The notes: a model not told the origin generated them from the letters alone. DNA of 43,646 nt from Leptospira biflexa (GCA_020721875.1 DYLX01000015.1:1-43646), one strand, 5' to 3'. Shown: positions 1-8,720, counted from the stretch's first letter. Numbers and translations are program-made.

Positions 1-88
1 ATAAATATTTACTGTTATTTAATCTATTTTTAAAGAAAAACGGCTATTTGTCAATGTAGAATCTCTCAGAGTTGGTGTCGATTTAGCC

Positions 89-121
89 TTGACAGGTAGA
101 AAAAATCGTGCACCATATAAA
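89..121 (+). promoter_or_regulatory. Possible promoter of the ABC transporter operon
   Basis: A perfect TTGACA lies at 89-94. AT-rich candidates for the -10 box follow at 114-119 (CATATA) and 116-121 (TATAAA), giving spacings of 19 and 21 bases, longer than the ideal 17. The position, about 60 bases before the AGGAGG ribosome binding site of the first gene, is right for the operon promoter. The long spacing keeps confidence low. Confidence 0.35.
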
Positions 122-155
122 TGTTACACTATGAAACCACTCTCATGATGTAACA
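122..155. promoter_or_regulatory. Imperfect inverted repeat, candidate operator or leader hairpin
   Basis: The arms at 122-134 and 143-155 match as TGTTACA-CT-ATGA and TCAT-GA-TGTAACA, 11 of 13 positions complementary, around an 8-base centre. The dyad sits between the likely promoter and the AGGAGG at 165-170. As the operon ends in a LacI-family gene, it is a candidate autoregulatory operator. It could instead fold as a leader hairpin in the mRNA. The symmetry is seen directly; the function is inferred. Confidence 0.4.
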
Positions 156-179
156 ATCATTATTCAGGAGGCAAAGGAT

Positions 180-1337
180 ATGAGAAGGAAAAGCATATTT
201 GTGGCTTTTCTTATTGTGCTCGCGTTCGGGCTTCTCTCTGTGCAGGGACTAGCCGCGCAAAAAACGCGAATGATCTTCATGACCGCGGGCGACGTCAACA
301 TGCTCGCGCTGGGGCAGAACGTATTCGCGCCTGGCTTTATGGCGGAAAACCCAAAGGTCCAGGTTACCACCATCCACACAGGCCCCGGCAACGCGGGCTC
401 GCAGACCATCTTCGAAAAACTGCTCGCTGAGAAAAAGGCAGGCAAAACAGTCGGCGATGTCGATGTCGCGCTCGTGCACGAGATCTTCATGAAGTGGGCC
501 ATGGGCGAAGACCTGCTGCAGCCCTACGCGCAGAAGTGCAACACGTGGAAGTACATCACTACACCATTCGCAAAGGTGGACCTAGGCGTCAAGGTTGAAG
601 GCTATGTCATGCCGCTCTTCATGAGCCAGACCGCCATTGCTTACAATCCCGACTATGTAAAAAATCCACCCAAATCCTACGCTGAACTCGCCGACTGGGT
701 GAAGAAGAACCCGGGCAAATTCGGATACAACGGTATCAAGGGTGGAGCCTCGGGCGTCGCCTTTGTAATGGGCTGGGTGTACGCTGAGACCGGCAAGTAT
801 CAGAAATATGCGGTAACCGGCCCCTTCGACAAAGCCGAAATCGCCTCGTGGGAACCAGTGTTCAAGAAACTCAAAGAGTTCAACAAGAACGTTGTGATTA
901 CCGCAGGCAACGTCGGCACCCTCGACGCCCTCAACAGAGGCGAGATCTGGATGGGACCGGTCTGGGTCGATATGTTCTTCACCTTTATGAACGATGGCAA
1001 GCTCGATCCGAAGACCAAACTCTCACTGCCAGAGCCTGGCATGCCCGGTCAGCCGATGTTCTTCGTGATTCCCAAGAACGCGCCGAATCCTGACCTCTCG
1101 CGCAAATTCATCGAGTATGTCACGAGCCCGAAAGTCCAGGCGAACGATATCGTGATGCGCTTCAACTGGTACCCTGGTATTGACGGCTCCGCACTCAAGG
1201 GTGCCATTCCCCAAGCAACCTTCGACAAGATTTACAGCGATGTAACGCCGGCCGACCTCCAGAAGAAGGGGCTCGCATTCCCGCTCGCGGATTATTACAG
1301 TGCTATTCTCGAATCCTATGAGAGATGGGCTCAATGA
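180..1337 (+). CDS. Periplasmic solute-binding protein of an ABC transporter
   Basis: This 385-residue protein begins with basic residues, a hydrophobic stretch and an AxA-like cleavage site near GLAAQ (about residues 23-27), a Sec signal peptide without a lipobox. The mature part has the length and layout of family-1 extracellular solute-binding proteins of the iron/polyamine/sulfate type, including a late segment FIEYVTSPKVQA typical of their C-terminal lobe. It should capture the substrate outside the inner membrane and deliver it to the two permeases encoded next. AGGAGG at 165-170 supports the start. Its stop overlaps the next start. The ligand cannot be told from sequence; the LacI regulator hints at a sugar-related compound, but the transporter class also moves metals and polyamines. 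Confidence 0.85.
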   Translation: MRRKSIFVAFLIVLAFGLLSVQGLAAQKTRMIFMTAGDVNMLALGQNVFAPGFMAENPKVQVTTIHTGPGNAGSQTIFEKLLAEKKAGKTVGDVDVALVHEIFMKWAMGEDLLQPYAQKCNTWKYITTPFAKVDLGVKVEGYVMPLFMSQTAIAYNPDYVKNPPKSYAELADWVKKNPGKFGYNGIKGGASGVAFVMGWVYAETGKYQKYAVTGPFDKAEIASWEPVFKKLKEFNKNVVITAGNVGTLDALNRGEIWMGPVWVDMFFTFMNDGKLDPKTKLSLPEPGMPGQPMFFVIPKNAPNPDLSRKFIEYVTSPKVQANDIVMRFNWYPGIDGSALKGAIPQATFDKIYSDVTPADLQKKGLAFPLADYYSAILESYERWAQ

Positions 1338-2212
1338 CGACTGTCCATTCGAGTTCTTGGGGGGAGCGAAGGCTCCCCCCTTACATATTGATGCTCTTCC
1401 CCGCGGTCGCGTTCATGGTGGTGATGTACCTATGGCCCTTCATCACCTCAGTGGCTCAGAGTTTCTTCCTGAGTTCGGGCAGTGATAAGAGCTTTACCCT
1501 CGCCAACTATGTGAAAGTTTGGGAGCTGTATAAAAAGGATATCGTCTTTACGTTCGGCGTGACGCTGTTCAACACCGCGCTCGTAGGAGTGGTTGCTGTC
1601 GTATTTTCGGTGTACTTCAGGCTCCGGCAGAATAGGGTAAGCGCGCTCTTGAGCGCGATTTTTAAGCTGCCCATTTTCATTCCCTTTGTTGTCGTCTCCC
1701 AGATGATGAATAGTTTCCTCGCGCCGCACGGGCTTTTGAATACAGCTCTCGCACAGATAGGGCTAATCGATCTACAAAGGCCGCTCCAGCTCTTCAACTT
1801 CGCGGGACTCTCCTTTGGGTTCGCGTGGAAGCAAATACCCTTCGCAGTTCTTATTATCCACGGCGGCTTCCAGATGATCGACAACAGTTACATCGAGGCG
1901 GCGCGAAGTATCGGCGCGAAATTGCCGAGCGTTATTGTGCGCGTCCTCGTTCCAATGAATAAATCGAGCATCATCGTGTCGCTTGTTCTCGTGTACTCGC
2001 AGATTATCGGTACCTTCACGCTGCCCTACATGTTGATCGGAGGGAAAACGCCCACGACGATCACCGTCGACATCGCGCACCGTGTGAACTACTTCCGGGA
2101 CTTCGGTGTCGCGAACGCGCTCGGCGTCTGTTCTTACATCCTCGTGCTTGCCACCGCGGTGTACTACCTACGATCAAAGGTCAAGGAAGCACGCCAGGAG
2201 GAGTCGCGATGA
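1334..2212 (+). CDS. ABC transporter permease, first subunit
   Basis: A membrane protein of 292 residues with about six hydrophobic segments and the cytoplasmic EAA loop (YIEAARSIGAKLP) that contacts the ATPase, as in binding-protein-dependent permeases of the CysU/PotB type. I chose ATG 1334 because it forms an ATGA overlap with the upstream stop, as at several other junctions in this operon; ATG 1325 is also in frame. The first codons contain a 9-bp perfect hairpin (1359-1380), so the N-terminal residues SWGERRLPP are partly dictated by that structure. It pairs with the next permease to form the channel. Confidence 0.85.
   Translation: MTTVHSSSWGERRLPPYILMLFPAVAFMVVMYLWPFITSVAQSFFLSSGSDKSFTLANYVKVWELYKKDIVFTFGVTLFNTALVGVVAVVFSVYFRLRQNRVSALLSAIFKLPIFIPFVVVSQMMNSFLAPHGLLNTALAQIGLIDLQRPLQLFNFAGLSFGFAWKQIPFAVLIIHGGFQMIDNSYIEAARSIGAKLPSVIVRVLVPMNKSSIIVSLVLVYSQIIGTFTLPYMLIGGKTPTTITVDIAHRVNYFRDFGVANALGVCSYILVLATAVYYLRSKVKEARQEESR
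1359..1380 (+). other. Perfect 9-bp hairpin inside the start of the permease gene
   Basis: GGGGGGAGC at 1359-1367 is followed by the loop GAAG and by GCTCCCCCC at 1372-1380, a perfect G+C-rich stem. It starts 25 bases after the ATG at 1334. No U-run follows, so it is not an ordinary terminator. In other binding-protein transporter operons, stem-loops after the binding-protein gene protect its mRNA and lower permease output; this one could do the same from inside the coding region. Confidence 0.6.
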
Positions 2213-3030
2213 ATAAAATCTGGAAAAAATCGCTCGAACTCGTGCTTCTCGTTGTCGTATTCCTCGTTGTAATTGGCCCTATGCTGAGCCTCTTTCTATG
2301 GTCGGTCGCGCAGAAATGGTACTGGCCGAATCCTCTGCCCCAAAACCTCAGCCTCGACTATTGGGCGCAGGCGCTCGGGCTTAAGACGAGCCTCGCGATT
2401 GGGGCGGTGAGCATCGTAGACGCGTTCACGCTCTCGCTCCTCATTGCGGTTTCTACTGTGGTAATCGCCATGCTGATCGCGATCCCCGCAGGCTACGCGC
2501 TCGCGAAGTACAAAATACCCTTCGGCACGATCATTCTCTTCCTGTTTTTGCTTCCGAACGCGTTTCCTCAGCAGCCTGTCTTTGTGAACATTCTGCAGAC
2601 CTTCACGCGCATAGGGCTCTCCGGAACCGTTCCGGGCGTTATGCTGATCCATATCCTCGTAGGACTCGTGTACGGTGTGTGGATTACCAACGCGACCTTC
2701 CGCTCGATACCGCCGAGCCTCGAAGAGGCCGCACGCAGCGTCGGGGCCACCGGTTTTCAGGCATTCTACAAGATCGCCCTGCCGCTCGCGGCGCCGGGAC
2801 TCTTTTCGAGCGCGGTCTTTGTGTTCCTGACATCGCTCGATGAATTTACGGGAACATTCTTTATTGGTTTGCCCTTTATCAACACACTTCCGCTCACGCT
2901 CTACTCGTCGAGCGGCTACAACATGCAGTTCGCGTCGGTCATCGCGCTCCTGCTGCTCATCCCGAGCATCGTCTTCATGTTGCTCATCCAGAAAGTGCTC
3001 AAGGCCGAATATGTCGGCGGCATGGGCTGA
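2209..3030 (+). CDS. ABC transporter permease, second subunit
   Basis: A 273-residue inner-membrane protein with about six transmembrane segments and an EAA loop (LEEAARSVGATGFQAF) near its middle. It resembles the second permease of CysW/PotC-type importers. The start overlaps the stop of the first permease as ATGA at 2209-2212, which implies translational coupling, and GGAGGAG just upstream is a strong ribosome binding site. It forms the translocation pore with the first permease and is driven by the ATPase encoded 24 bases downstream. Confidence 0.86.
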   Translation: MNKIWKKSLELVLLVVVFLVVIGPMLSLFLWSVAQKWYWPNPLPQNLSLDYWAQALGLKTSLAIGAVSIVDAFTLSLLIAVSTVVIAMLIAIPAGYALAKYKIPFGTIILFLFLLPNAFPQQPVFVNILQTFTRIGLSGTVPGVMLIHILVGLVYGVWITNATFRSIPPSLEEAARSVGATGFQAFYKIALPLAAPGLFSSAVFVFLTSLDEFTGTFFIGLPFINTLPLTLYSSSGYNMQFASVIALLLLIPSIVFMLLIQKVLKAEYVGGMG

Positions 3031-3054
3031 TCCACGGGAAAGGGGAATATTTCT

Positions 3055-4155
3055 ATGGCTCAATTGATGCTCAAGGATTTAGTGATTAAATATGGCAAAG
3101 TGACCGTGCTAAACAAACTCAACCTGACAATTAAGGATGGCGAGCTCGTGACACTGCTGGGGCCGTCCGGCTGCGGGAAAACAACAACACTGCGCTCGGT
3201 CTCGGGATTTCTGCCAGTTCATGGCGGCGATATCTTTTTGAATGGCAAGCGGATCACCGATATAGCGCCCGAAAAGCGAGGTATTGGCCTCGTGTTCCAG
3301 AACTACGCGCTTTGGCCGCACATGACGGTGTTCAAGAACCTTGCGTTCGGGCTCGAACTACGGAAAATTCCTGCGGAAGAGATTAAAAAGCGCGTCGCTC
3401 GTGTGCTCGCCTCGGTAAAGATGGAAGAATACGCCGACCGTTTTCCTCGACAGCTCTCGGGTGGACAGCAGCAGCGTATCGCGCTCGCTCGCGCCATTGT
3501 GCTCGAGCCAGACATCCTCCTGCTGGACGAACCCCTGTCAAACCTCGACGCGCTGCTGCGCGAGCAGATGCGCTTCGAAATCGCGGCGATCCACCAGCGT
3601 CTCGGCATCACCACGATGTATGTCACCCACGATCAGACCGAAGCGATGGTGATCTCAGACCGCATCGTCGTCATGCGGAACGGCATCATGATGCAAGAGG
3701 GACCGCCTGAGGAGATCTACATGCGGCCACGCAACAAATTTGTGGCGGGTTTTATGGGCACAACCTGCTTTATCGAGGGCGCCGTGGTCAAGGCCGACGG
3801 CGGGCGCTCCGTGATTAGGACCGAAGAGGGGCTCGAGTTACAGGGTGTCGGGACGGACCTCAAAGTAGGCGAAAAGGCCTTCGCGGCGATTCGCCCCGAG
3901 TACATTACGCTCGATTCTCGAGTACGTCAGTCATCGGGTTCTTCCGAAATTAATCGGTTCAAGGCGAAAGTCGACCGATCGAATTTTACGGGCGAATTCT
4001 TCGATTACCAGCTTAAATTGGGAAAGCATTTTATACGAGCAAAAGAGTATGAGGCGAAAGCCCTCTTCGAACTGGGTAAAGATATCGAAATAAAAATTGA
4101 TGAAGATCGACTGCCTATTGTGCACGACAGCGATTTTGAGGCAGCAACGGTATGA
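3055..4155 (+). CDS. ABC transporter ATP-binding protein (PotA/UgpC-like)
   Basis: A 366-residue importer ATPase. Walker A is GPSGCGKTT at 36-44, the signature LSGGQQQR at 134-141, Walker B DILLLDEP at 153-160 and the H-loop histidine at 192 (VTHDQTEA). About 120 residues after the nucleotide-binding domain form a TOBE-type regulatory region, as in the PotA, MalK and FbpC families. It supplies energy to the two permeases. The gene follows the second permease after 24 bases with a GGAAAGGGG ribosome binding site, and its stop overlaps the hydrolase start. All catalytic motifs are intact, so the transporter should be active. Confidence 0.92.
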   Translation: MAQLMLKDLVIKYGKVTVLNKLNLTIKDGELVTLLGPSGCGKTTTLRSVSGFLPVHGGDIFLNGKRITDIAPEKRGIGLVFQNYALWPHMTVFKNLAFGLELRKIPAEEIKKRVARVLASVKMEEYADRFPRQLSGGQQQRIALARAIVLEPDILLLDEPLSNLDALLREQMRFEIAAIHQRLGITTMYVTHDQTEAMVISDRIVVMRNGIMMQEGPPEEIYMRPRNKFVAGFMGTTCFIEGAVVKADGGRSVIRTEEGLELQGVGTDLKVGEKAFAAIRPEYITLDSRVRQSSGSSEINRFKAKVDRSNFTGEFFDYQLKLGKHFIRAKEYEAKALFELGKDIEIKIDEDRLPIVHDSDFEAATV

Positions 4156-4931
4156 AAATTTGCTTTTTCGGTACGTCGAGCGCAATACCGAGCGCGGGGA
4201 ATGGTTATACCTCATTTATAGTAAAGCTTGGAGCGAGCATAGTGCTCGTCGATACAGGCGACAATGCGCTGAGCCGAATGCTCGAGCTTGAGATTGATCC
4301 GACGCAGTTTGACGCAATTGTGCTCACGCATGAACACGCAGATCATTTAGGGTCTTTTCCCGCGCTTATCGCCGCTCTCGAGTGTATGAACCGAAGTAAA
4401 CCGCTCAGAATCATCCTGCCTCCCGCGCTGACGCCTAGAGTGCTGAAGCTCCTCGCGCTCTTCAATTACTATCCGGGTCAATTGCACTTTGAGCTGTCGT
4501 TCGCGTCGGAGTGGAATTTGACGAGCGGGGCTTCCGGGCAGGATGGAGGCGCGCGCATCGAGCAGTTGCCTGGAAATCACAGCGAATTCACCATGATGAC
4601 CAAATTTGTAGCCGAAGAGGCGTCTTTGCTCTATACTTCCGACATCCGTTACAGACCAGGGCAGTATACGGCTCCCGCGCGCGGGTGCGACGCCATGATC
4701 CACGAAGCGACGTATTCCAGCGCGACACTTCCCGTCGAAACGAGACACAGTTCAGCGCTCGAGGCGGGGATGGCGGCCCACGAAGCATCTGTCCGCCAGC
4801 TCTTCCTCTGTCATTTTCAGAGTGATGCGTACACGAGCCCGACTGAGGCGGCGGAAGAGGCGGCTCGTGCGTTTGGCGGGAGCATCACAGTTCCCAGGCT
4901 CATGAGATGGTATACAATTCAAGCGAAATGA
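4152..4931 (+). CDS. Metallo-beta-lactamase-fold hydrolase, RNase Z/cyclic phosphodiesterase-like
   Basis: This 259-residue protein carries the metal site HEHADH at residues 60-65, and later ligands are visible in GNHSE, SDIRY and HEATY. A terminal FLCHF histidine completes a two-metal site. HEATY followed by RHSSALEAG recalls tRNase Z and related phosphodiesterases rather than beta-lactamases or glyoxalase II. No signal peptide is seen, so it acts in the cytoplasm. Its position between the importer ATPase and the LacI regulator, with ATGA overlaps on both sides, suggests that it processes the imported compound, perhaps a phosphodiester. The substrate is unknown, and a general tRNA-processing role is less likely in this context. 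Confidence 0.8.
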   Translation: MKICFFGTSSAIPSAGNGYTSFIVKLGASIVLVDTGDNALSRMLELEIDPTQFDAIVLTHEHADHLGSFPALIAALECMNRSKPLRIILPPALTPRVLKLLALFNYYPGQLHFELSFASEWNLTSGASGQDGGARIEQLPGNHSEFTMMTKFVAEEASLLYTSDIRYRPGQYTAPARGCDAMIHEATYSSATLPVETRHSSALEAGMAAHEASVRQLFLCHFQSDAYTSPTEAAEEAARAFGGSITVPRLMRWYTIQAK

Positions 4932-5977
4932 AGACCACGAATGTCACGATCGAAGATGTCGCGCGCGCATGCGGCCTATCGAGGGCCACGGTGTCGCGCG
5001 TCATCAACGGTGAGTCGAACGTGAAGCCCCTCACGGTGGAGAAGGTCAATAAGGCCATCAGCGAGCTCGGCTATCACCCGAATATTCACGCGCAGGCACT
5101 TTCGGGCGGAGGCGCGCGCACGGTGGGCATACTGTTGCCGAAAACTTGGCGCTCCTATTACTCTTTGCTTCTGTCGGGTATTGAAGAGATCGCCGCGAAG
5201 GAGGGTTACTACGCCCTCGTCATGACCCGCGATTACCTGAACAACTCCGAGCGGATTTTCGATGAGGGACGCGTCGATGGTTTCATCTTTCGCAACATGA
5301 GCCACGTGAAGGAGCACGAAAAACTCCTCGCCAGACTCCAAAAAAAGAATATCCCCTTCGTGCTAATCGGCAATCCGCTGCGCGATTACCCAGCGATCAC
5401 CATCGACAATGTCGGCGGCGGCAGGGCAGTAGCCCAGCACTTCGCGACGCACGGGTTCAAAAAGGTCATTTTCTTGAGCGGACCGAAAGATAACATCGAC
5501 TCGAACGACCGCTACTTCGGCTTCAGAATAGGTTTTGAAGAGAGAAACATGGATCCCGAGGGCATCCTGCGGCTCCAGGGCGACTATTCAACCAAGAGCG
5601 GATTCAACGCCGTAAGCGAAGTGATTCAACTGTACCGACCCGATGCGATTTTCGCGGCGAACGACCGCATGGCGCTTGGAGCGATGCTCTGTCTGCATAA
5701 AAACGGACTACGGGTGCCCGAGGATATCGCAGTGGCGGGCTTTGACGATTCGTACTTTGCGAAGTATGTAACGCCGGCGCTGACGACCGTTCGTCAACCT
5801 TTCCGGGAGATGGGCACAGCTGCCATGAAGGAGCTATGCTCGATGCTGGGCAACGGCGCGACGAGAGGCGGGAAAATTATTCTGCCCATTAAGTTCGTGG
5901 TACGCGCATCTTGTGGTTGCCCTTACGGCCACGACGAATCGATCGACAAACTCGATTCGGATGAGAATAGCGAATAG
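4928..5977 (+). CDS. LacI-family transcriptional regulator
   Basis: A 349-residue repressor. Residues about 6-50 are the LacI helix-turn-helix and hinge ([20 protein letters not shown], then [14 protein letters not shown] hinge residues), followed by a periplasmic-binding-protein-like effector domain. ATG 4928 overlaps the hydrolase stop as ATGA and gives the usual LacI N-terminus; an upstream ATG at 4907 would add seven residues and is less likely. As last gene of the operon it probably controls that operon in response to the transported compound or its product, perhaps through the dyad at 122-155. The C-terminus ends in a short acidic tail after a CGCP motif. Confidence 0.9.
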   Translation: MKTTNVTIEDVARACGLSRATVSRVINGESNVKPLTVEKVNKAISELGYHPNIHAQALSGGGARTVGILLPKTWRSYYSLLLSGIEEIAAKEGYYALVMTRDYLNNSERIFDEGRVDGFIFRNMSHVKEHEKLLARLQKKNIPFVLIGNPLRDYPAITIDNVGGGRAVAQHFATHGFKKVIFLSGPKDNIDSNDRYFGFRIGFEERNMDPEGILRLQGDYSTKSGFNAVSEVIQLYRPDAIFAANDRMALGAMLCLHKNGLRVPEDIAVAGFDDSYFAKYVTPALTTVRQPFREMGTAAMKELCSMLGNGATRGGKIILPIKFVVRASCGCPYGHDESIDKLDSDENSE

Positions 5978-5985
5978 GCGGCGAC

Positions 5986-7185
5986 TTATACCCCATTTTC
6001 CTTAAGGCGCGTTGCGAGAAGCGCCGAAGCGGCTAAGAGGGCAGCGAGCACGATGAGCGCCGCGGTGAAAGTGCCTGTGAGGTTATTAAGCGCTTCCATT
6101 GCGTATACTATCACGACCGAAATCTGTCCCGCGAGTGTCACGAGGCCATTCGAAGTGCCCTCGGGAGTCGGCCGCGCCGCTTCAGCAGCGTACTGCATGC
6201 CCACCGGGTTCACCGCAATGAGGAAAAAGCCGAGCACGAAAGCCGAAATCGCGATCAGCGTGAACCCAGGAGTCAGTGCGAGCCCCAGGAGTCCCGGAAT
6301 CGCGCCCGCAAGCCCGAGAATGATATAGGGACGACGCTTCGAAGCTCGGTCCGAAAAGAGCGGAATCAACACGGCGCCAAACACACCACCTACGAGCATG
6401 ATCGCGCCAAGAAGCCCCGCCTGATCTGAGCCGATGCCGCGCGGGCGCACAATACCCTCGACCCAGGTGGTCACGCCATTGAATATGCCCATTCCGACAA
6501 AGACAATCGCGAGAAAGCGCAGAAAGGAGGGAGTTTTGAGCGCATGCTTGAGCCCCTCAATCATGAAGGCACGCTCGCGGGATGCCGACTCATCGGGTGG
6601 AAGCTTTGGTTTTTCGCGAGCCGCCAGCACGAAGATAAGCGCTGCCGCGCTCGCGACCGCGCCATATACCAGCTGTACCTTGGCGATATCCATGCTGGCG
6701 GCGAGCATCGGCGTGGCCACGAGACCGATCGCCGTTCCAAGAATGCTCGCGATCGTAATGAGGCCGACCGCCGTCGCCCGCTCGCGCGCGGGAAACCACG
6801 CCGCCGGGATCTTCGTCCACGAATTCAGCAAAAACGGCTGAGCCGCCGCCAGCCCGCAGGTCGCTACCATCGCCAGCGCGAAGTGCGTCCCGGCGGCGCC
6901 ACGCGCCAAGCCCAAAATCCCGACCGCAACCGAAGCGGCCCCTACAGTAGGCACGTAGCCGTAGCGGTCGATGAGCCACGAAGCAGGAATCGAGAGCGGA
7001 ATGAATGCGATCATGAAGGACATCGCGAAAAACCCCACCGCCATCTCCGAAACCCCATAGAAGGATGCCGTTGCGCGTGTAATGGGCGAATATGCGATCC
7101 ACAGCATCTGAATCGTCACATTAATGAGCATAGTGGCCACAAGAATCACCCAGCGATAGGGGAACACCCTGTAGTTCTGTTCCAT
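5986..7185 (-). CDS. Major facilitator superfamily transporter
   Basis: A 399-residue inner-membrane protein with about twelve hydrophobic segments. MFS motif-A-like loops are seen in both halves (WLIDRYGYVP near residue 65 and LFSDRASKRRP in the middle), and the length is standard. It converges with the LacI gene, 8 bases between the stop codons, so it is a separate transcription unit. GAGGGAG lies before ATG 7185. The sequence resembles general MFS permeases of organic anions or nucleosides, but no substrate can be assigned. Confidence 0.85.
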   Translation of the reverse strand: MEQNYRVFPYRWVILVATMLINVTIQMLWIAYSPITRATASFYGVSEMAVGFFAMSFMIAFIPLSIPASWLIDRYGYVPTVGAASVAVGILGLARGAAGTHFALAMVATCGLAAAQPFLLNSWTKIPAAWFPARERATAVGLITIASILGTAIGLVATPMLAASMDIAKVQLVYGAVASAAALIFVLAAREKPKLPPDESASRERAFMIEGLKHALKTPSFLRFLAIVFVGMGIFNGVTTWVEGIVRPRGIGSDQAGLLGAIMLVGGVFGAVLIPLFSDRASKRRPYIILGLAGAIPGLLGLALTPGFTLIAISAFVLGFFLIAVNPVGMQYAAEAARPTPEGTSNGLVTLAGQISVVIVYAMEALNNLTGTFTAALIVLAALLAASALLATRLKENGV

Positions 7186-7256
7186 TGTCGATTACTCCCT
7201 CGTGCGCGATTGTCCGCATTATGCAGCAAAGCACGGCGCGCGGAAAGTCGCGAGAG

Positions 7257-7440
7257 GCGCAAAAAGCGCGGGGCGCGCAAAAAGCCGGGGAGCGCGCGCA
7301 AAACAGCGCACCCGCAAAGCATAACGCGCGGCAAGTGCGCGACACGCCATTCCAAACTACCCGCGGCAAGTGTGCGACGCGCCATTCCAAACTACCCGCA
7401 GCAAGTGCGCGACGCGGCGCTCCGTACAACGCGCAGCAGA
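7257..7440. repeat. Tandem repeats, 35-bp unit in about three copies, plus a G+C-rich degenerate array
   Basis: Units of exactly 35 bp start at 7327, 7362 and 7397. Each contains GGCAAGTGCGCGAC or a close variant; units one and two also share CCATTCCAAACTACC, and the third diverges in its second half. A fourth partial copy begins near 7432. Before this, 7257-7304 holds three looser copies of GCGCAAAA followed by G-rich sequence. The array fills most of the 271 bases between the MFS gene and the deacetylase gene. Only a few copies occur and there are no unique spacers, so it is not a CRISPR array. Confidence 0.8.
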
Positions 7441-7456
7441 TACATACGAACCCGCT

Positions 7457-8473
7457 TCAGCGCCCCATAAGCGAATAGATCTGCTGAGCGAGAATATCGG
7501 CGCGCTCATTTGACATATAGAATGTAGGGAGATTGTAGAGATCCATCGTGTCGGGTGACGCGACACCCCGCGTGGAGGTTCTGATGCCGAGGTAGCCCGC
7601 CGCGATCGCGGCATCGATGATATCCTTGCGACCCGCGCCTGCGCCGAAGGGCAAAGCAAAGAATTTGACCGATGTTCCTATATTTCTCTCTATGGCTGAT
7701 TTTGAGCCGGCCAATTCGTAGGTAATCTGCGATGCGGGTATCTGGTCGAAGGGCATATGATCAAGCGAGTGCGATCCTATCGTAAAGAGCTTTTCGCCGC
7801 GGGCATCCCTGTACTCGGACATCTCCTTCAATTGACTCCAGTTCACGTAACCGACTGTTCCGACAAAGTCCGAAATGATAAAGAACGTCGCCTTAATGTT
7901 GTATTTTTTAAAAAGCGGGAAGACTATCGCGTAAATCGATAGATCGCCATCGTCAAAAGTGATAATAGACGCATCCGTGACCAGTTTCATCGCTCCGGAC
8001 TTGATTTTGACGAGATCGTTGATTCCGATGATGCGCGTCCTATTTCTGAGGAACACCAGGTCGTGTTCGAAATTGTAGAGGTCACGGTTATATTCGCCAC
8101 CGGTTCGCCCATACACGATATTGTGGTATTGAACGATGACAATTTTTGGATTTGTGCGCAGCGGTACGCGCGCGTCGAGCTGATCGGGGGTTTGCACCAC
8201 AAGCTCGCGAAGAGGATCCTGCGTCCCTTGATCCCAGTACCGAGTGTCATCGAGGTGGGAAGGCCTCATCGAGATGGACTGATCTTGCTTCGCGTCAGTG
8301 AGTGCATTGGGAGGAGTGGTCGCCTGAATCGAAGGAATGCTACGTGCGGTCTGAGGTGTCGATTGGCAGCCGAAGAGCGCGAGACTGATCGAGAAGATCA
8401 GCATAATCGTGAAAAAACCAGAAGCGAAGGCTTGGTGCGCGGTGAGGATACTTTGTACTTTTTTAAACATCAT
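7457..8473 (-). CDS. Lipoprotein polysaccharide deacetylase (NodB domain)
   Basis: A 338-residue protein with an N-terminal hydrophobic segment ending in the lipobox LALFGC (Cys36), so it should be anchored to a membrane. After a low-complexity linker the NodB domain shows TFDDGD at 172-177 (catalytic base and metal aspartates) and SHSLDH at 234-239 (metal histidines), then ALPFGAG. Such enzymes remove acetyl groups from cell-wall or surface polysaccharides; the exact target is unknown. A divergent promoter lies upstream (8504-8532). Its 3' end abuts the tandem repeat array. Confidence 0.88.
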   Translation of the reverse strand: MMFKKVQSILTAHQAFASGFFTIMLIFSISLALFGCQSTPQTARSIPSIQATTPPNALTDAKQDQSISMRPSHLDDTRYWDQGTQDPLRELVVQTPDQLDARVPLRTNPKIVIVQYHNIVYGRTGGEYNRDLYNFEHDLVFLRNRTRIIGINDLVKIKSGAMKLVTDASIITFDDGDLSIYAIVFPLFKKYNIKATFFIISDFVGTVGYVNWSQLKEMSEYRDARGEKLFTIGSHSLDHMPFDQIPASQITYELAGSKSAIERNIGTSVKFFALPFGAGAGRKDIIDAAIAAGYLGIRTSTRGVASPDTMDLYNLPTFYMSNERADILAQQIYSLMGR

Positions 8474-8503
8474 ATTTCACTCACTTTATGGTGATTTATT
8501 GCG

Positions 8504-8532
8504 ATGATATAACGCGGCGGCAAAAATGGCAA
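8504..8532 (-). promoter_or_regulatory. Promoter of the deacetylase gene
   Basis: Read on the minus strand, TTGCCA (8527-8532) is followed after exactly 17 bases by TATCAT (8504-8509). It lies about 30 bases before the start codon of the deacetylase gene. Confidence 0.55.
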
Positions 8533-8602
8533 GTTGAGTAAGATGTATAATTCGTGCATATGTTTAAGAATCTTTATTATTTATAATATCTCCATTATAT
8601 GC

Positions 8603-8631
8603 TTGACAAACTCAATTAGTTCGCCGATACT
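8603..8631 (+). promoter_or_regulatory. Promoter of the PPC-like lipoprotein gene
   Basis: TTGACA at 8603-8608 is followed after 17 bases by GATACT at 8626-8631, and a TTATAA overlaps the end. The start codon at 8721 is about 80 bases further on, leaving a moderately long leader. The surrounding 200 bases are A+T-rich, unlike the coding sequence on either side. Confidence 0.6.
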
Positions 8632-8720
8632 TATAAAACAAAAATATGCTTGCATAAGCAGAAAAAGTGTACACTTCACGCGTTGGTCTTCCTGTTATGC
8701 GGCTTCGCGGAGGTAAAGTT

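Noticed and set aside
2296..3063. 255-codon minus-strand frame over the second permease
   Set aside because: The opposite strand encodes a clear membrane permease; the antisense product is highly charged and has no domain or ribosome binding site.
7327..7440. CRISPR-like array
   Set aside because: The 35-bp units are directly adjacent without unique spacers, there are only about three, and no cas genes are nearby.
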